Of a stretch of DNA of 45,864 nt, positions 32,985 through 40,238 are shown one piece after another; the stretch's first letter is position 1, and every line of letters starts with the position of its first letter. A program made the translations under genes and the position numbers. Source of the DNA: Candidatus Rifleibacteriota bacterium (GTDB lineage: Bacteria; Muiribacteriota; Ozemobacteria; Ozemobacterales; Ozemobacteraceae); assembly GCA_012517355.1 (NCBI GenBank), contig JAAYVD010000149.1, positions 1-45,864 on the forward strand. Reading direction: 5' to 3'. The notes under the pieces are model-generated. The model saw only the letters and a program-made list of their open reading frames with translations, searched no databases and was not told where the DNA came from.

Positions 32985-34783
32985 GCCAGTCCTTTTTCGC
33001 CGACGACGAGGTGGTGGGCTCGTTCTACGACGCCCGGCTGGTGCGGCGGCTGCTCGGCTACATCCGGCGCTACGCGTGGCTGGCGGCGCTCGCCCTCGCC
33101 CTGGTGCTGGCCGGCATGGGGCTGTTTTTGGTCAACCCCTACCTGCTCGGCCGGATCGTCGACCTGGGGATCCGGGGCCGCGACCCCGACACGATCTGGC
33201 GTCTCGGGCTCCTGTACGGGGCGATCGAGGTGATGATCTTTTTGGTGTCATACGCGCAGAACTACCTGTTGCAGTACATCGGGCAGCACGTCATGTTCGA
33301 CCTGCGGGCCGGATTCTTCGCCCACCTGCAGCGCATGCCCCTTCCCTTCTTCGACCGCAACCCGGTGGGCCGGCTGGTGACGCGCGTCACCAACGACATC
33401 GCCACCCTGGCCGAACTGTTCAGTTCGGGCATCGTGATGGTGATCGGCGACCTGTTCCTCATCGCGGGCATCGCCGTCTCGCTGGTGCTGCTGCATCCGG
33501 GGTTGGGGCTGGCGACCCTGTCGACCGTGCCGCTGCTGGTGGTGGCGGCGTGGTTCTTCCAGACCCGCATCCGGCAGGCCTTCCGGGAGGTGCGGGCGCG
33601 CATCGCCCGGGTCAACGCCTCCCTGTCGGAAAACATTTCGGGCATGCGGGTCATCCAGATCTTCCGGCAGGAGGAAGGACGGGCGGCCAAGTTCGACGGC
33701 CTGAATGCCAGCCACCGCGATGCCCAGGTGCAGTCGGTCTTCTACCATTCCCTGTTCACCCCGGTCATCACCGTCATCAACGCCCTGTGCATCATCGTGA
33801 TCCTGCTGGTCGGGGGGCACATGGTGCAGGGGGGCACCCTCACCCTCGGGCTGCTGGTGAGCTTTTTGACCTATGCCCAGAACTTCTTCCACCCCATCCG
33901 CAACATCAGCGAGAAGGTGACCATCTTCCAGAGCGCCATGGCCTCGGCCGAGCGCGTCTTCTCGCTGATGGACGAACCCGAGGAGACCGGCCTGCGTGAG
34001 GGGGAACCGCTGCCCACGGTGCAGGGGGAGATCCGGTTCGAGGGGGTGCGGTTCGCCTACATCCCCGGCCGCGAGGTCCTGAGCGACATCTCCTTCACGG
34101 TCGCCCCGGGTCAGTCAGTGGCCATCGTCGGCCACACGGGGGCAGGGAAGACGACGATCACGGCCCTGCTCGACCGCATGTATGACCTGGCGGCCGGGCG
34201 CATCCTGCTCGACGGCCGGGACGTGACGACGATCGCCAAGGAGGAGTTGCGGCGCCGCATCGCGGTCATCCACCAGGACGTGTTCATCTTCGCCGACACG
34301 GTGCGGGAGAACATCCGCCTGTGGAACCCGGCGATCGCACCCGAGCGGGTGCGGCAGATCGCGCGCGAGATCGGCGCCGACGGGTTCATCACCGCCCTGG
34401 CCCAGGGCTACGACACCGAACTGTACGAGCGGGGGGCCAACCTGTCGACCGGCCAGCGCCAGCTGATCTCGTTCGCCCGCGCGCTGTGCGCCGACCCGAC
34501 CATCCTGGTGCTCGACGAGGCCACCAGCTCGATCGACTCGGAGAGCGAGAAGATCATCCAGGAGGCGATCAAGACCCTGACGCGGGGCCGCACCTGCCTG
34601 ATCATCGCGCACCGCCTGTCGACGATCCGGCACTGCGACCGCATCCTCGTGCTGCACCAGGGCCGGCTGGTCGAGTCGGGCTCACACCAGGAACTCCTGG
34701 CGAAGCAGGGCTTCTACCACAAGTTGTACGAACTCCAGTTCCACGACGGGCCCGCCGCCAACCGACCGGTTCCTTCCCACTGA
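32981..34783 (+). CDS. ABC exporter half-transporter with catalytic Walker B
   Basis: Partner of the preceding gene, 600 aa: six TM helices (about residues 30-310; PFFDRNPVGRLVTRVTNDIATL in the coupling loop) plus the nucleotide-binding domain. Walker A is GHTGAGKTT, Walker B ILVLDEATSSID with the catalytic Glu, H-loop IAHRLSTIRHCD. The signature is LSTGQRQ, with Thr replacing the first Gly of LSGGQ. Thus the site built from this subunit's Walker motifs and the partner's LSGGQ is canonical and the other site is degenerate. Coupled by ATGA. Long in-frame codons upstream of 32981 are antisense-like readthrough of the first gene and not part of it. Confidence 0.94.
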   Translation: MSQSFFADDEVVGSFYDARLVRRLLGYIRRYAWLAALALALVLAGMGLFLVNPYLLGRIVDLGIRGRDPDTIWRLGLLYGAIEVMIFLVSYAQNYLLQYIGQHVMFDLRAGFFAHLQRMPLPFFDRNPVGRLVTRVTNDIATLAELFSSGIVMVIGDLFLIAGIAVSLVLLHPGLGLATLSTVPLLVVAAWFFQTRIRQAFREVRARIARVNASLSENISGMRVIQIFRQEEGRAAKFDGLNASHRDAQVQSVFYHSLFTPVITVINALCIIVILLVGGHMVQGGTLTLGLLVSFLTYAQNFFHPIRNISEKVTIFQSAMASAERVFSLMDEPEETGLREGEPLPTVQGEIRFEGVRFAYIPGREVLSDISFTVAPGQSVAIVGHTGAGKTTITALLDRMYDLAAGRILLDGRDVTTIAKEELRRRIAVIHQDVFIFADTVRENIRLWNPAIAPERVRQIAREIGADGFITALAQGYDTELYERGANLSTGQRQLISFARALCADPTILVLDEATSSIDSESEKIIQEAIKTLTRGRTCLIIAHRLSTIRHCDRILVLHQGRLVESGSHQELLAKQGFYHKLYELQFHDGPAANRPVPSH

Positions 34784-34886
34784 CCGCCTCCGGTCGCCTC
34801 CCCGCCGGGCCGGGCTCGTCGGGCCGCGGACGGGCCATCGTCGCCGCTCCCCAACGGGAACCTGGACGGCAGGAGGATCCCTTCGG

Positions 34887-35546
34887 CTATGGCGGGGAAC
34901 GCCGGAACAGGTGGCCGGCCAGCAGGAAAGGGAACCAGGGGATGGCGACCACGAGGCACACCGCGCCGACCGCGGCGAGCACCAGCCGGAGCGCCATCAG
35001 GGGCAGCGGCACCGCCGGCGGCGGCCGGGGATGTTCGAGGCTGCCGTGAAAGGCGCAGGAGAGGCTGGCCAGGCCGGCGAGATCGGTCCCCCGGTAGTCG
35101 CACTGGGGGGTGGGGGGAACGATGGGCGATTTGAGCCAGCCCGCGGTGACCAGCCATCCTCCGGAGGCGACGTCGGTCGTTTCAAGGGTGGTGAGGCGGA
35201 GCGCCCCGGTGGCATCCATGTTGTACATCTCCACCGCCCCGAGGATCAACCGGAGATTGGCCATGCAGGCCTTTTGCCGCGCCTGGTCCCGATCCCGCTG
35301 GAAGGGGGAGGCAACGGTCAGCAGGCAGAACAGGCTGACCAGGCAGAACGCGGCCCGGACTCCCGTCTTGAGTGCCGCTTCGGCCCAGGTCGGGGAAGGG
35401 GAGGCAAGGAACCCGGCCACCAGGAAGTATCCACCGACGGCCAGGGTCGCGACCGCCATGCCCAGGGTCATCGGGTCCGTCGGGCGGACCTCGCCCAGGA
35501 GTCCGAGGCCGCAGGCGAGAACCAGGCCGGAGAGCCAGATCTTCAT
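34887..35546 (-). CDS. Polytopic membrane protein with a pilin-like segment, 219 aa
   Basis: Starts MKIWLSGLVLACGLGLLG; the upstream ribosome binding site is weak. Four hydrophobic helices are seen (about residues 3-18, 28-50, 65-82 and 180-205). Between the third and fourth lies KACMANLRLILGAVEMYNMD, then LTTLE..GWLVTAGWLKSPIVPP...CDY...CAFHG. This order (Cys-x-x-Asn-x-R, A-x-E-x-Y-x-x-D, then a Cys pair near HG) is the pattern of type II secretion/type IV pilin-like proteins, yet the usual N-terminal pilin helix with prepilin cleavage site is not seen. It is 16 bases after a nitroreductase gene on the same strand. Function unknown. Confidence 0.62.
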   Translation of the reverse strand: MKIWLSGLVLACGLGLLGEVRPTDPMTLGMAVATLAVGGYFLVAGFLASPSPTWAEAALKTGVRAAFCLVSLFCLLTVASPFQRDRDQARQKACMANLRLILGAVEMYNMDATGALRLTTLETTDVASGGWLVTAGWLKSPIVPPTPQCDYRGTDLAGLASLSCAFHGSLEHPRPPPAVPLPLMALRLVLAAVGAVCLVVAIPWFPFLLAGHLFRRSPP

Positions 35547-35562
35547 TCGAGGTTCCCCGGCC

Positions 35563-36072
35563 TCAGAACCGGTTGCGCTTGATGCGGGAGGGGTCGTAGC
35601 GGGCGGGTGAGGTGCGGTTTTCCGCCGGCCAGCCGACCGGCACCAGGCTGAAGGGGACGAGGTGGTCGGGCACGGCAAACAGCTTCCGCAGGCCGGCGAT
35701 CCGGTCCTCCATGGGATGCACCCCGACCCAGACCGCCCCCAGGCCCATGCCGTGGGCCGCCAGCAGGAGGTTCTGGGTCGCGGCCGAGCAGTCCTGGGTC
35801 CAGAAGCCCTTGTGCTTTTCCCGCTGCAGGTCGCCGCAGACGAGGATGGCCAGAGGGGCGGTCCGGGTCATGGCGGCGTAAGGGTGGACCTCGGGGATGC
35901 GGTCGAGCAGCTCGCGCTGATCGATGACCAGGAACTCCCAGGGCATCTCGTTGCCGGCCGAGGGGGCCTGCATGGCGGCCTTGAGCAGGAAGTCGAGCCG
36001 CCACTCCTCGACGGGGGTGGACAGGTATTTCCGGACGCTGTGCCGGGAGAGCAGGGAAAAGATCGATTCCAT
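35563..36072 (-). CDS. Nitroreductase-family flavoprotein, 169 aa
   Basis: MESIFSLLSRHSVRKYLSTPVEE is the standard opening with the FMN-binding R-x-S-V-R motif; GTGGAGG lies upstream and sets the start. QAPSAGNEMPWEFLVI (residues 35-50), NLLLAAHGMGLGAVWVGVHP and PVGWPAENRTSPARYD follow the short, 'ferredoxin-like' nitroreductase subgroup (about 170 aa). It is shorter than and only distantly like the one at 9070. Oxidoreductase with unknown substrate; likely transcribed with the membrane protein downstream. Confidence 0.88.
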   Translation of the reverse strand: MESIFSLLSRHSVRKYLSTPVEEWRLDFLLKAAMQAPSAGNEMPWEFLVIDQRELLDRIPEVHPYAAMTRTAPLAILVCGDLQREKHKGFWTQDCSAATQNLLLAAHGMGLGAVWVGVHPMEDRIAGLRKLFAVPDHLVPFSLVPVGWPAENRTSPARYDPSRIKRNRF

Positions 36073-36182
36073 GCAGGACCTCCACTTCGTTCTGTGCATC
36101 GTGACGGGGTTTCGCCGGTTGAACACAGGAAACCCCGCCGGGTCCAGGATACAGCAGCCCCGCCCCCCCGCCAACCGTTCAG

Positions 36183-36188
36183 TGGTAG
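36183..36188 (+). repeat. Target-site duplication, left copy
   Basis: TGGTAG directly outside the left inverted end; the same six bases directly follow the right end at 37839-37844. Confidence 0.8.
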
Positions 36189-36339
36189 CCCAGGAATCGC
36201 GATGGACTGACACCCGTTGGCCCCCCAGGGAAAACGGCGCCCTCGCAAAAATAGTTCTGGCCAAGATGTCAAAACCTCGCCGGATCTGGTACAAGTGAAG
36301 TGCGACCCACACCATCCCAGAACCAACGAGGTTAAAACC

Positions 36340-37623
36340 ATGATCCCACAAGCATTCCTTCCCTTCAAGCTCGAAATGACTTCCGATGAAATGACGCCCC
36401 ACGCTGGTTTGGCATTGATTGGGGAATTCATCCGATCCCTGGGCCTCCCCGCGGAGGTTGATCGGCTCCTTCCCACCCCCGGAAGCTCCGTTGGCTATCG
36501 TCCTGCCGAGTTTGTCTTTCCCCTTGTCCTGATGCTTCACGGAGGTGGAAAGACCCTCGAAGATCTTCGTGAAATCCGACGGGATACTGGCCTTCGACGG
36601 TTGCTGGAGATCGAGGGGGTCCCCAGTTCCGACGCCTCAGGAGATTGGCTCCGCCGGATGGCCTGGCAAGGGCGTGGACTGCGGCAATTAGAGCGGATCA
36701 GGAAGAATCTCCTCAGCCGAAGCCTGCATCTGGAGGCATCCGACGAGTATACCCTGGATTTCGACGCATCCCAGATCATTGCCGAGAAGCAGTCCGCGCA
36801 GAAGACCTACAAAGGCGAGATCGGCTACATGCCCTTGGTCGGGACCCTGGCAGAGAATGGATTGATCATTGGGGCGGACTTCCGGGATGGCAATGTTTCT
36901 CCGGGCGATGGGAACCTTGGGTTCATCAAATACTGCCTCCGACAACTTCCCAAGGGAAAGCGGATCACGGCCATACGGTCTGATGCCGCCGCCTACCAGT
37001 CAGGCATCATCAATTATTGCGAAGACCGGAAGATGACCTTCGCGATTGGGGGACACCTGAATGAGGCGGTGAAAAACGCCATTCATGGGATTGCCGAGGC
37101 CGACTGGATGCCCTATCAGGATGGGCATATGGCCGAAACGATCCATTCCATGGAGGAAACCAAGGAATCCTTCCGCTTGATCGTGGTCCGTCGACCGGTG
37201 CAACCAGATCTGGACGGCACGATCGACTTGGCCAAGCGCTACAAGGTCATTGCCACCAACCGGATCGAATCGCCACGAGAGGTCCTGGCTTGGTACAACC
37301 AGCGCGGGGAAACCAGTGAGAACCGGATCAAGGAACTGAAGATCGACTTTGGGATGGAGCGGATGCCGTGCGGGACCACCGCCGCCAACGCGGTGTATTT
37401 CTGCATCGGGACCTTGGCTTACAACCTCTACCGGATGTTTCGGGATTGGGCCCTCCCAGCCGAATGGGGGAAACATCGGGTGGAAACCATTCGGTGGAAG
37501 CTGTATCAGATGGCCGGCAAGGTGGTCCGCCACGCAGGAACTTTGGTCCTGAAGGTTCAGGCCTGGGCCTTCGACCTATTCCAGGACATTCGAACGGGAT
37601 ACAAAGAACTGGAGTGGACGTAG
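36340..37623 (+). CDS. IS1380-family transposase
   Basis: DDE transposase, 427 aa. The catalytic acids are likely D in LDFDASQII (about residue 145), D in AIRSDAAAY and E in ETSENRIKELK near the C-terminus. Conserved family landmarks are LMLHGGGKTLEDLREIRRDT, KTYKGEIGYMPLVGTLAENG, FRDGNVSPGDG and CIGTLAYNLYRMFRDWALP. The start MIPQAFLPFK is preferred because AACGAGG precedes it and homologues begin near there; in-frame codons upstream lie partly outside or at the edge of the element. Frame intact, so the element may be active. Confidence 0.93.
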   Translation: MIPQAFLPFKLEMTSDEMTPHAGLALIGEFIRSLGLPAEVDRLLPTPGSSVGYRPAEFVFPLVLMLHGGGKTLEDLREIRRDTGLRRLLEIEGVPSSDASGDWLRRMAWQGRGLRQLERIRKNLLSRSLHLEASDEYTLDFDASQIIAEKQSAQKTYKGEIGYMPLVGTLAENGLIIGADFRDGNVSPGDGNLGFIKYCLRQLPKGKRITAIRSDAAAYQSGIINYCEDRKMTFAIGGHLNEAVKNAIHGIAEADWMPYQDGHMAETIHSMEETKESFRLIVVRRPVQPDLDGTIDLAKRYKVIATNRIESPREVLAWYNQRGETSENRIKELKIDFGMERMPCGTTAANAVYFCIGTLAYNLYRMFRDWALPAEWGKHRVETIRWKLYQMAGKVVRHAGTLVLKVQAWAFDLFQDIRTGYKELEWT

Positions 37624-37625
37624 GG

Positions 37626-37648
37626 CCCTGGTACAACCAGGGATTTTC
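37626..37648 (+). terminator. Terminator of the transposase gene
   Basis: CCCTGGT-ACA-ACCAGGG perfect 7-bp hairpin followed by ATTTTCT, two bases after the transposase stop; it limits readthrough into the acetyltransferase gene. Confidence 0.75.
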
Positions 37649-37838
37649 TAGTGGTCACAGAGGGGAATCCGGGGAAAGTGTTCTCAAAAACGGGTCATCC
37701 CCCCTGATTCGTGGGAAAAAACCCTTCTTCCGGGAAGGGATCCTTCCCTGCCTTGGCCCTTCCGAGTCGATTTGCCTGGTTCAGAGGATGGACCCCCTGA
37801 ATTTCGGAGGCCATCGATACCCCATCGCGATTCTTGGG

Positions 37839-37844
37839 TGGTAG
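37839..37844 (+). repeat. Target-site duplication, right copy
   Basis: TGGTAG directly after the right inverted end; it forms the first part of TGGTAGAAT, the probable -10 of the acetyltransferase gene. Confidence 0.8.
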
Positions 37845-37847
37845 AAT
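37839..37847 (+). promoter_or_regulatory. Extended -10 of the acetyltransferase gene, split by the insertion
   Basis: TGGTAGAAT, 30 bases before the ATG at 37877. Everything upstream of it is now the right end of the insertion sequence, so any original -35 has been displaced by 1.65 kb. Confidence 0.45.
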
Positions 37848-37876
37848 CTCCCGTCGCGGACGACAAGGAGAGTGAG

Positions 37877-38326
37877 ATGGACGAACCCCTGGAGATCAGG
37901 CCCCCGGCCACGTTGCAAGAGCGGGAGGCGGCTTTCGCCCTGCGCTGGCGCATTCTCCGGCAGCCCTGGAACCAGCCTCCGGGCAGCGAGCGTGACGACC
38001 TGGACGACACCGCGTTCCTGCTGATCGCCGTCACCGGCGCCGGTGAGGTGCTGGGAACCGGGCGTTTGCAGCGGGTGGACGGGCAGACCGGCCAGGTCAG
38101 GTACATGGCGGTCGATCCCCGCACCCGCGGCCGCGGCACCGGACTGGCCATCCTGCGCAGCCTCGAGGCGGAAGCCGGCCGCTGGGGCCTGCGCCGCTTG
38201 GTGCTCAACGCGCGGGCCGACGTCGTCGGGTTCTACGAGAAGGCGGGCTACTCGGTCACCGGCCCGGCGCCCACCCTGTTCGGAACGATCGCGCACCAGC
38301 GCATGGAGCGCAGCCTCGGCGGGTGA
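37877..38326 (+). CDS. GNAT-family N-acetyltransferase
   Basis: Transfers an acetyl group from acetyl-CoA. The 149-aa product has VRYMAVDPRTRGRGTGLAIL (residues 74-93), whose R-G-x-G-T-G is the acetyl-CoA pyrophosphate-binding motif A, and LNARADVVGFYEKAGYSV, the motif B ending. The N-terminal helix (LQEREAAFALRWRILRQPW) is of the PanZ/ElaA kind. AAGGAG 6-7 bases upstream fixes the start. Substrate unknown. The insertion sequence lies 38 bases upstream of the start and interrupts its promoter region. Confidence 0.88.
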   Translation: MDEPLEIRPPATLQEREAAFALRWRILRQPWNQPPGSERDDLDDTAFLLIAVTGAGEVLGTGRLQRVDGQTGQVRYMAVDPRTRGRGTGLAILRSLEAEAGRWGLRRLVLNARADVVGFYEKAGYSVTGPAPTLFGTIAHQRMERSLGG

Positions 38327-38400
38327 CCCGGGAATGGCCGCCTCGGCGGGAATCGACCGCGGGGGTCGGCAGCCGGCGGGCGAGGGCGTCCCCCAGGCGA

Positions 38401-38456
38401 GGCGCGAAACGGGCGTTTCGCGCCGCCACCCGGGACGGCAAGGGGGACGGCACGAG
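38401..38456 (-). repeat. Dispersed REP-like element, diverged, with a long palindrome
   Basis: GGCGCGAAAC-GGGC-GTTTCGCGCC (38401-38424) is a perfect 10-bp hairpin; it is followed by CGCCACCCGGGACGGCAAGGGG, the diverged hairpin 2 and linker in inverted orientation. The arms CGAAAC/GTTTCG match the outer end of the copies at 7864 and 13411. Confidence 0.55.
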
Positions 38457-38587
38457 AGGAAGGCCGACCGCCAGCCGGTCCGGTTCGGACGGTGAGCACC
38501 GGGGCGGTGACGAAGGGTCGCCGGCCCTGGCGCGGGGTTGCCGGAGAGGCGAGGGGCCGTTCGCCTGGAGGGACCGGCCGGGCGGGG

Positions 38588-38992
38588 TCAGCGTTCGAGC
38601 GGGAACCCCGCGGCGTGCCAGGCTCCCATGCCACCTTCGACATTGACGACGCGGGTCTTGGGCAACCGGCCGGCGAGGGCCTGGCAGGCGGCGGCCGACC
38701 TTCCTCCCCATTGGCAGATGACGAGGATGGTGGCGAAACCCGCCAGGTCACCGGTTTTTCCGGCTACCTGGCTGAGTGGGATGTTGCGAGCCCCAGGCAC
38801 CCGGCCGGCCGCGAATTCATCCGGTTCCCGGACGTCGAGGAGGAGGGTCGCCGTTGCCGGCGGGTTCTGGTCGAGCAGGTTCTTCAGTTCGTGGATGGTC
38901 ATGGATTCCCCGCTATACCGCCCCCAACGCCACCAGACGAGCAACAGGACCGCCAGGGCCAGCCAGGCGGGCCATCGGGCACCGATGTTCAT
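38588..38992 (-). CDS. Membrane-anchored rhodanese domain protein
   Basis: One N-terminal helix (PAWLALAVLLLVWW) anchors a single rhodanese domain, 134 aa in all. MTIHELKNLL, LLLDVREPDEFAAGRVPGARNIPLSQV and the active-site loop ICQWGGRSAAA (catalytic Cys kept) are family hallmarks, ending VEGGMGAWHAAGFPLER. Likely outside or at the membrane surface, handling sulfane sulfur or redox partners. TAGGAGG, which includes the stop of the upstream gene, precedes the ATG, so the two are coupled. Confidence 0.9.
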   Translation of the reverse strand: MNIGARWPAWLALAVLLLVWWRWGRYSGESMTIHELKNLLDQNPPATATLLLDVREPDEFAAGRVPGARNIPLSQVAGKTGDLAGFATILVICQWGGRSAAACQALAGRLPKTRVVNVEGGMGAWHAAGFPLER

Positions 38993-39004
38993 GGGTTCGG
39001 CCTC

Positions 39005-39208
39005 CTACGGGGCGAGGACCGCCCCGACCGCGATGGCCACGGCCAGGATCAGGTAGAACGCGCCGGCCCCGGAGTCCCCGATGAGGCCGCGAAGGGTTCT
39101 GGCCTTGTGGTTTTCCCAGAAGATGGCCGGCTTGTAGACGACGCCGACCACGAGCCAGACCGCCACCAGCAGGGCCAAAACTCGCAGGGCCAGAACTTGC
39201 AGGGGCAT
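39005..39208 (-). CDS. Small two-TM membrane protein (Imm17-like?), 67 aa
   Basis: Two hydrophobic helices (residues about 6-24 and 50-66) flank WENHKARTLRGLIGDSGAGAFY. This 'W-x-x-x-K-A-R-x-x-x-x-x-x-G-x-x-x-A-x-x-x-Y' loop recalls the Imm17-type small membrane proteins, only a weak resemblance. GGAGGG precedes the ATG at 39208. Its stop forms part of the ribosome binding site of the rhodanese gene. Confidence 0.6.
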   Translation of the reverse strand: MPLQVLALRVLALLVAVWLVVGVVYKPAIFWENHKARTLRGLIGDSGAGAFYLILAVAIAVGAVLAP

Positions 39209-39235
39209 GGTCCCTCCGCGACTCGGATTTCGTTC

Positions 39236-39241
39236 ATTCTA
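39236..39241 (-). promoter_or_regulatory. -10 candidate of the rhodanese unit
   Basis: TAGAAT on the minus strand, 27 bases before the ATG at 39208, without a good -35. Confidence 0.35.
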
Positions 39242-39272
39242 CCGCAAGGGAATCCCTCCCGGCCAGTCGGCG

Positions 39273-39309
39273 GAAGGCCGCCCGGAACCGATCATCCCGG
39301 GCGGCCTTC
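39273..39309 (-). terminator. Hairpin after the four-TM membrane protein gene
   Basis: GAAGGCCGCCCGG pairs perfectly with CCGGGCGGCCTTC (13 pairs, 11-base loop), 15 bases after the stop of the gene at 39325-39903. No T-run follows on the minus strand. Confidence 0.55.
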
Positions 39310-39324
39310 GCGGGCCGGCAGTGC

Positions 39325-39903
39325 CTACCAGAACATGGCGATCAGCAGGCGGCGCAGGAGCAGCAGAGCCATTCCCCCAACCACCGCCCAGGCCCAGAAG
39401 ACCAGGCTCTTGAGCACGAAAGCGGGATCCAGGGGGATGGCCCACAGGACCGCCACGTCGGTCAGCAGGCAGAACACGATGCCATACCGGGCGGCCAGCA
39501 ACTGGTCTGGATGGTCTTGCCGGGGGTCGAGCAGTTCGGTCAGCACGTAGAGCATGACGAACAACAGGAGCGCCCCGTTCAGGAACGTGTAGATCGGGGT
39601 GTCGGGGCCCAGGAGGAAGAACAGGGTTTCGGGGAACACCGGCGGGATCACCCGGTGATGGATGCCCGCGATGAACACGTAGACGGAGAAGGGCGCCACG
39701 AGGGTCCAGAAGAGGAACATCATGATCTTGGCCACGACATTCTTCAGGGCGGCCCCGACCAGCAGGCTCCAGGCGACAGGCTGACGCCGCGGGCGCGGAA
39801 TCGCGGCCGCCCGGGTCTCCGGAACAGCCAGTTCGGGAAGATCGGCCAGACCATCGGCCAGGACGAGATCAGCGGTGGTGATGCTCAGACGGGGTTCGGA
39901 CAT
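39325..39903 (-). CDS. Four-TM membrane protein of unknown function, 192 aa
   Basis: A soluble N-terminus (residues 1-45) is followed by four hydrophobic helices (about 60-82, 105-123, 137-155 and 163-188). RQDHPDQLLAARYGIVFCLLTD lies between the second and third. The last helix ends in LLRRLLIAMFW. GGAGG precedes the ATG. It recalls no family to me. It is probably monocistronic, with a strong hairpin after it. Confidence 0.65.
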   Translation of the reverse strand: MSEPRLSITTADLVLADGLADLPELAVPETRAAAIPRPRRQPVAWSLLVGAALKNVVAKIMMFLFWTLVAPFSVYVFIAGIHHRVIPPVFPETLFFLLGPDTPIYTFLNGALLLFVMLYVLTELLDPRQDHPDQLLAARYGIVFCLLTDVAVLWAIPLDPAFVLKSLVFWAWAVVGGMALLLLRRLLIAMFW

Positions 39904-40238
39904 GACAACCTCCCTCGCTCTCTATCTGGAATGGGATGGCCGGCGGCCGGAGTTCTGCGCCGTCAGCGGCTTCCGCCAAGAACTGGGGACACCTCCCCGA
40001 GGGAAGGGGACGCCCCCTCGGGGAAACAGAGGTCTTCCCTCGGGAAACCCGGGGTTGAAAAGGAGTGGCAGGGAAAGACAGGGCAACGGACAAAGCACGG
40101 CTGCCTCCGGATGCTGGTATGCTCTTTCATATCCATCGGCAATTCGTGACGAAAACCTGAGGCCGTGTTACTTTTGGAGGGAAAGCGTCACGGCCGCCTC
40201 GTCCCCACCAGGCAGGCGGCCACCAGCGGGAGGCGTTC
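39904..40238. other. Gene-free interval with a palindrome cluster
   Basis: A divergent region between the membrane protein and the FGE-domain gene. It carries the CCCCGAGGG/CCCTCGGGG cluster (39994-40045) and TGGTATGCT at 40115-40123, a possible extended -10 for the gene at 40239, whose leader would be about 110 bases. Confidence 0.5.
39994..40045. repeat. CCCCGAGGG palindrome cluster
   Basis: TCCCCGAGGG pairs with CCCTCGGGGA (10 pairs, 11-base loop, 39994-40024); a third arm CCCTCGGG follows, then CCCGGGG. It could form alternative hairpins. Confidence 0.6.

Larger units (their letters stand above)
36189..37838 (+). mobile_element. Complete IS1380-family insertion sequence, 1650 bp
   Basis: CCCAGGAATCGCGATGG at the left end (36189-36205) is the inverse of CCATCGCGATTCTTGGG at the right end (37822-37838), 16 of 17 matching. 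Both ends are flanked by TGGTAG. Inside is one transposase gene (36340-37623) and its terminator. The length suits the IS1380 family (about 1.65 kb); its target duplications are usually given as 4-5 bp, so 6 bp is slightly unusual, unless the flanking base is chance. Intact frame and clean ends suggest recent arrival. Codon use is less GC-rich than its neighbours. Confidence 0.88.

Noticed and set aside
36280-37640. Direct repeat CTGGTACAA on both sides of the transposase gene as target duplication
   Set aside because: The right copy is part of the terminator hairpin; the proper inverted ends and TGGTAG duplication lie further out.
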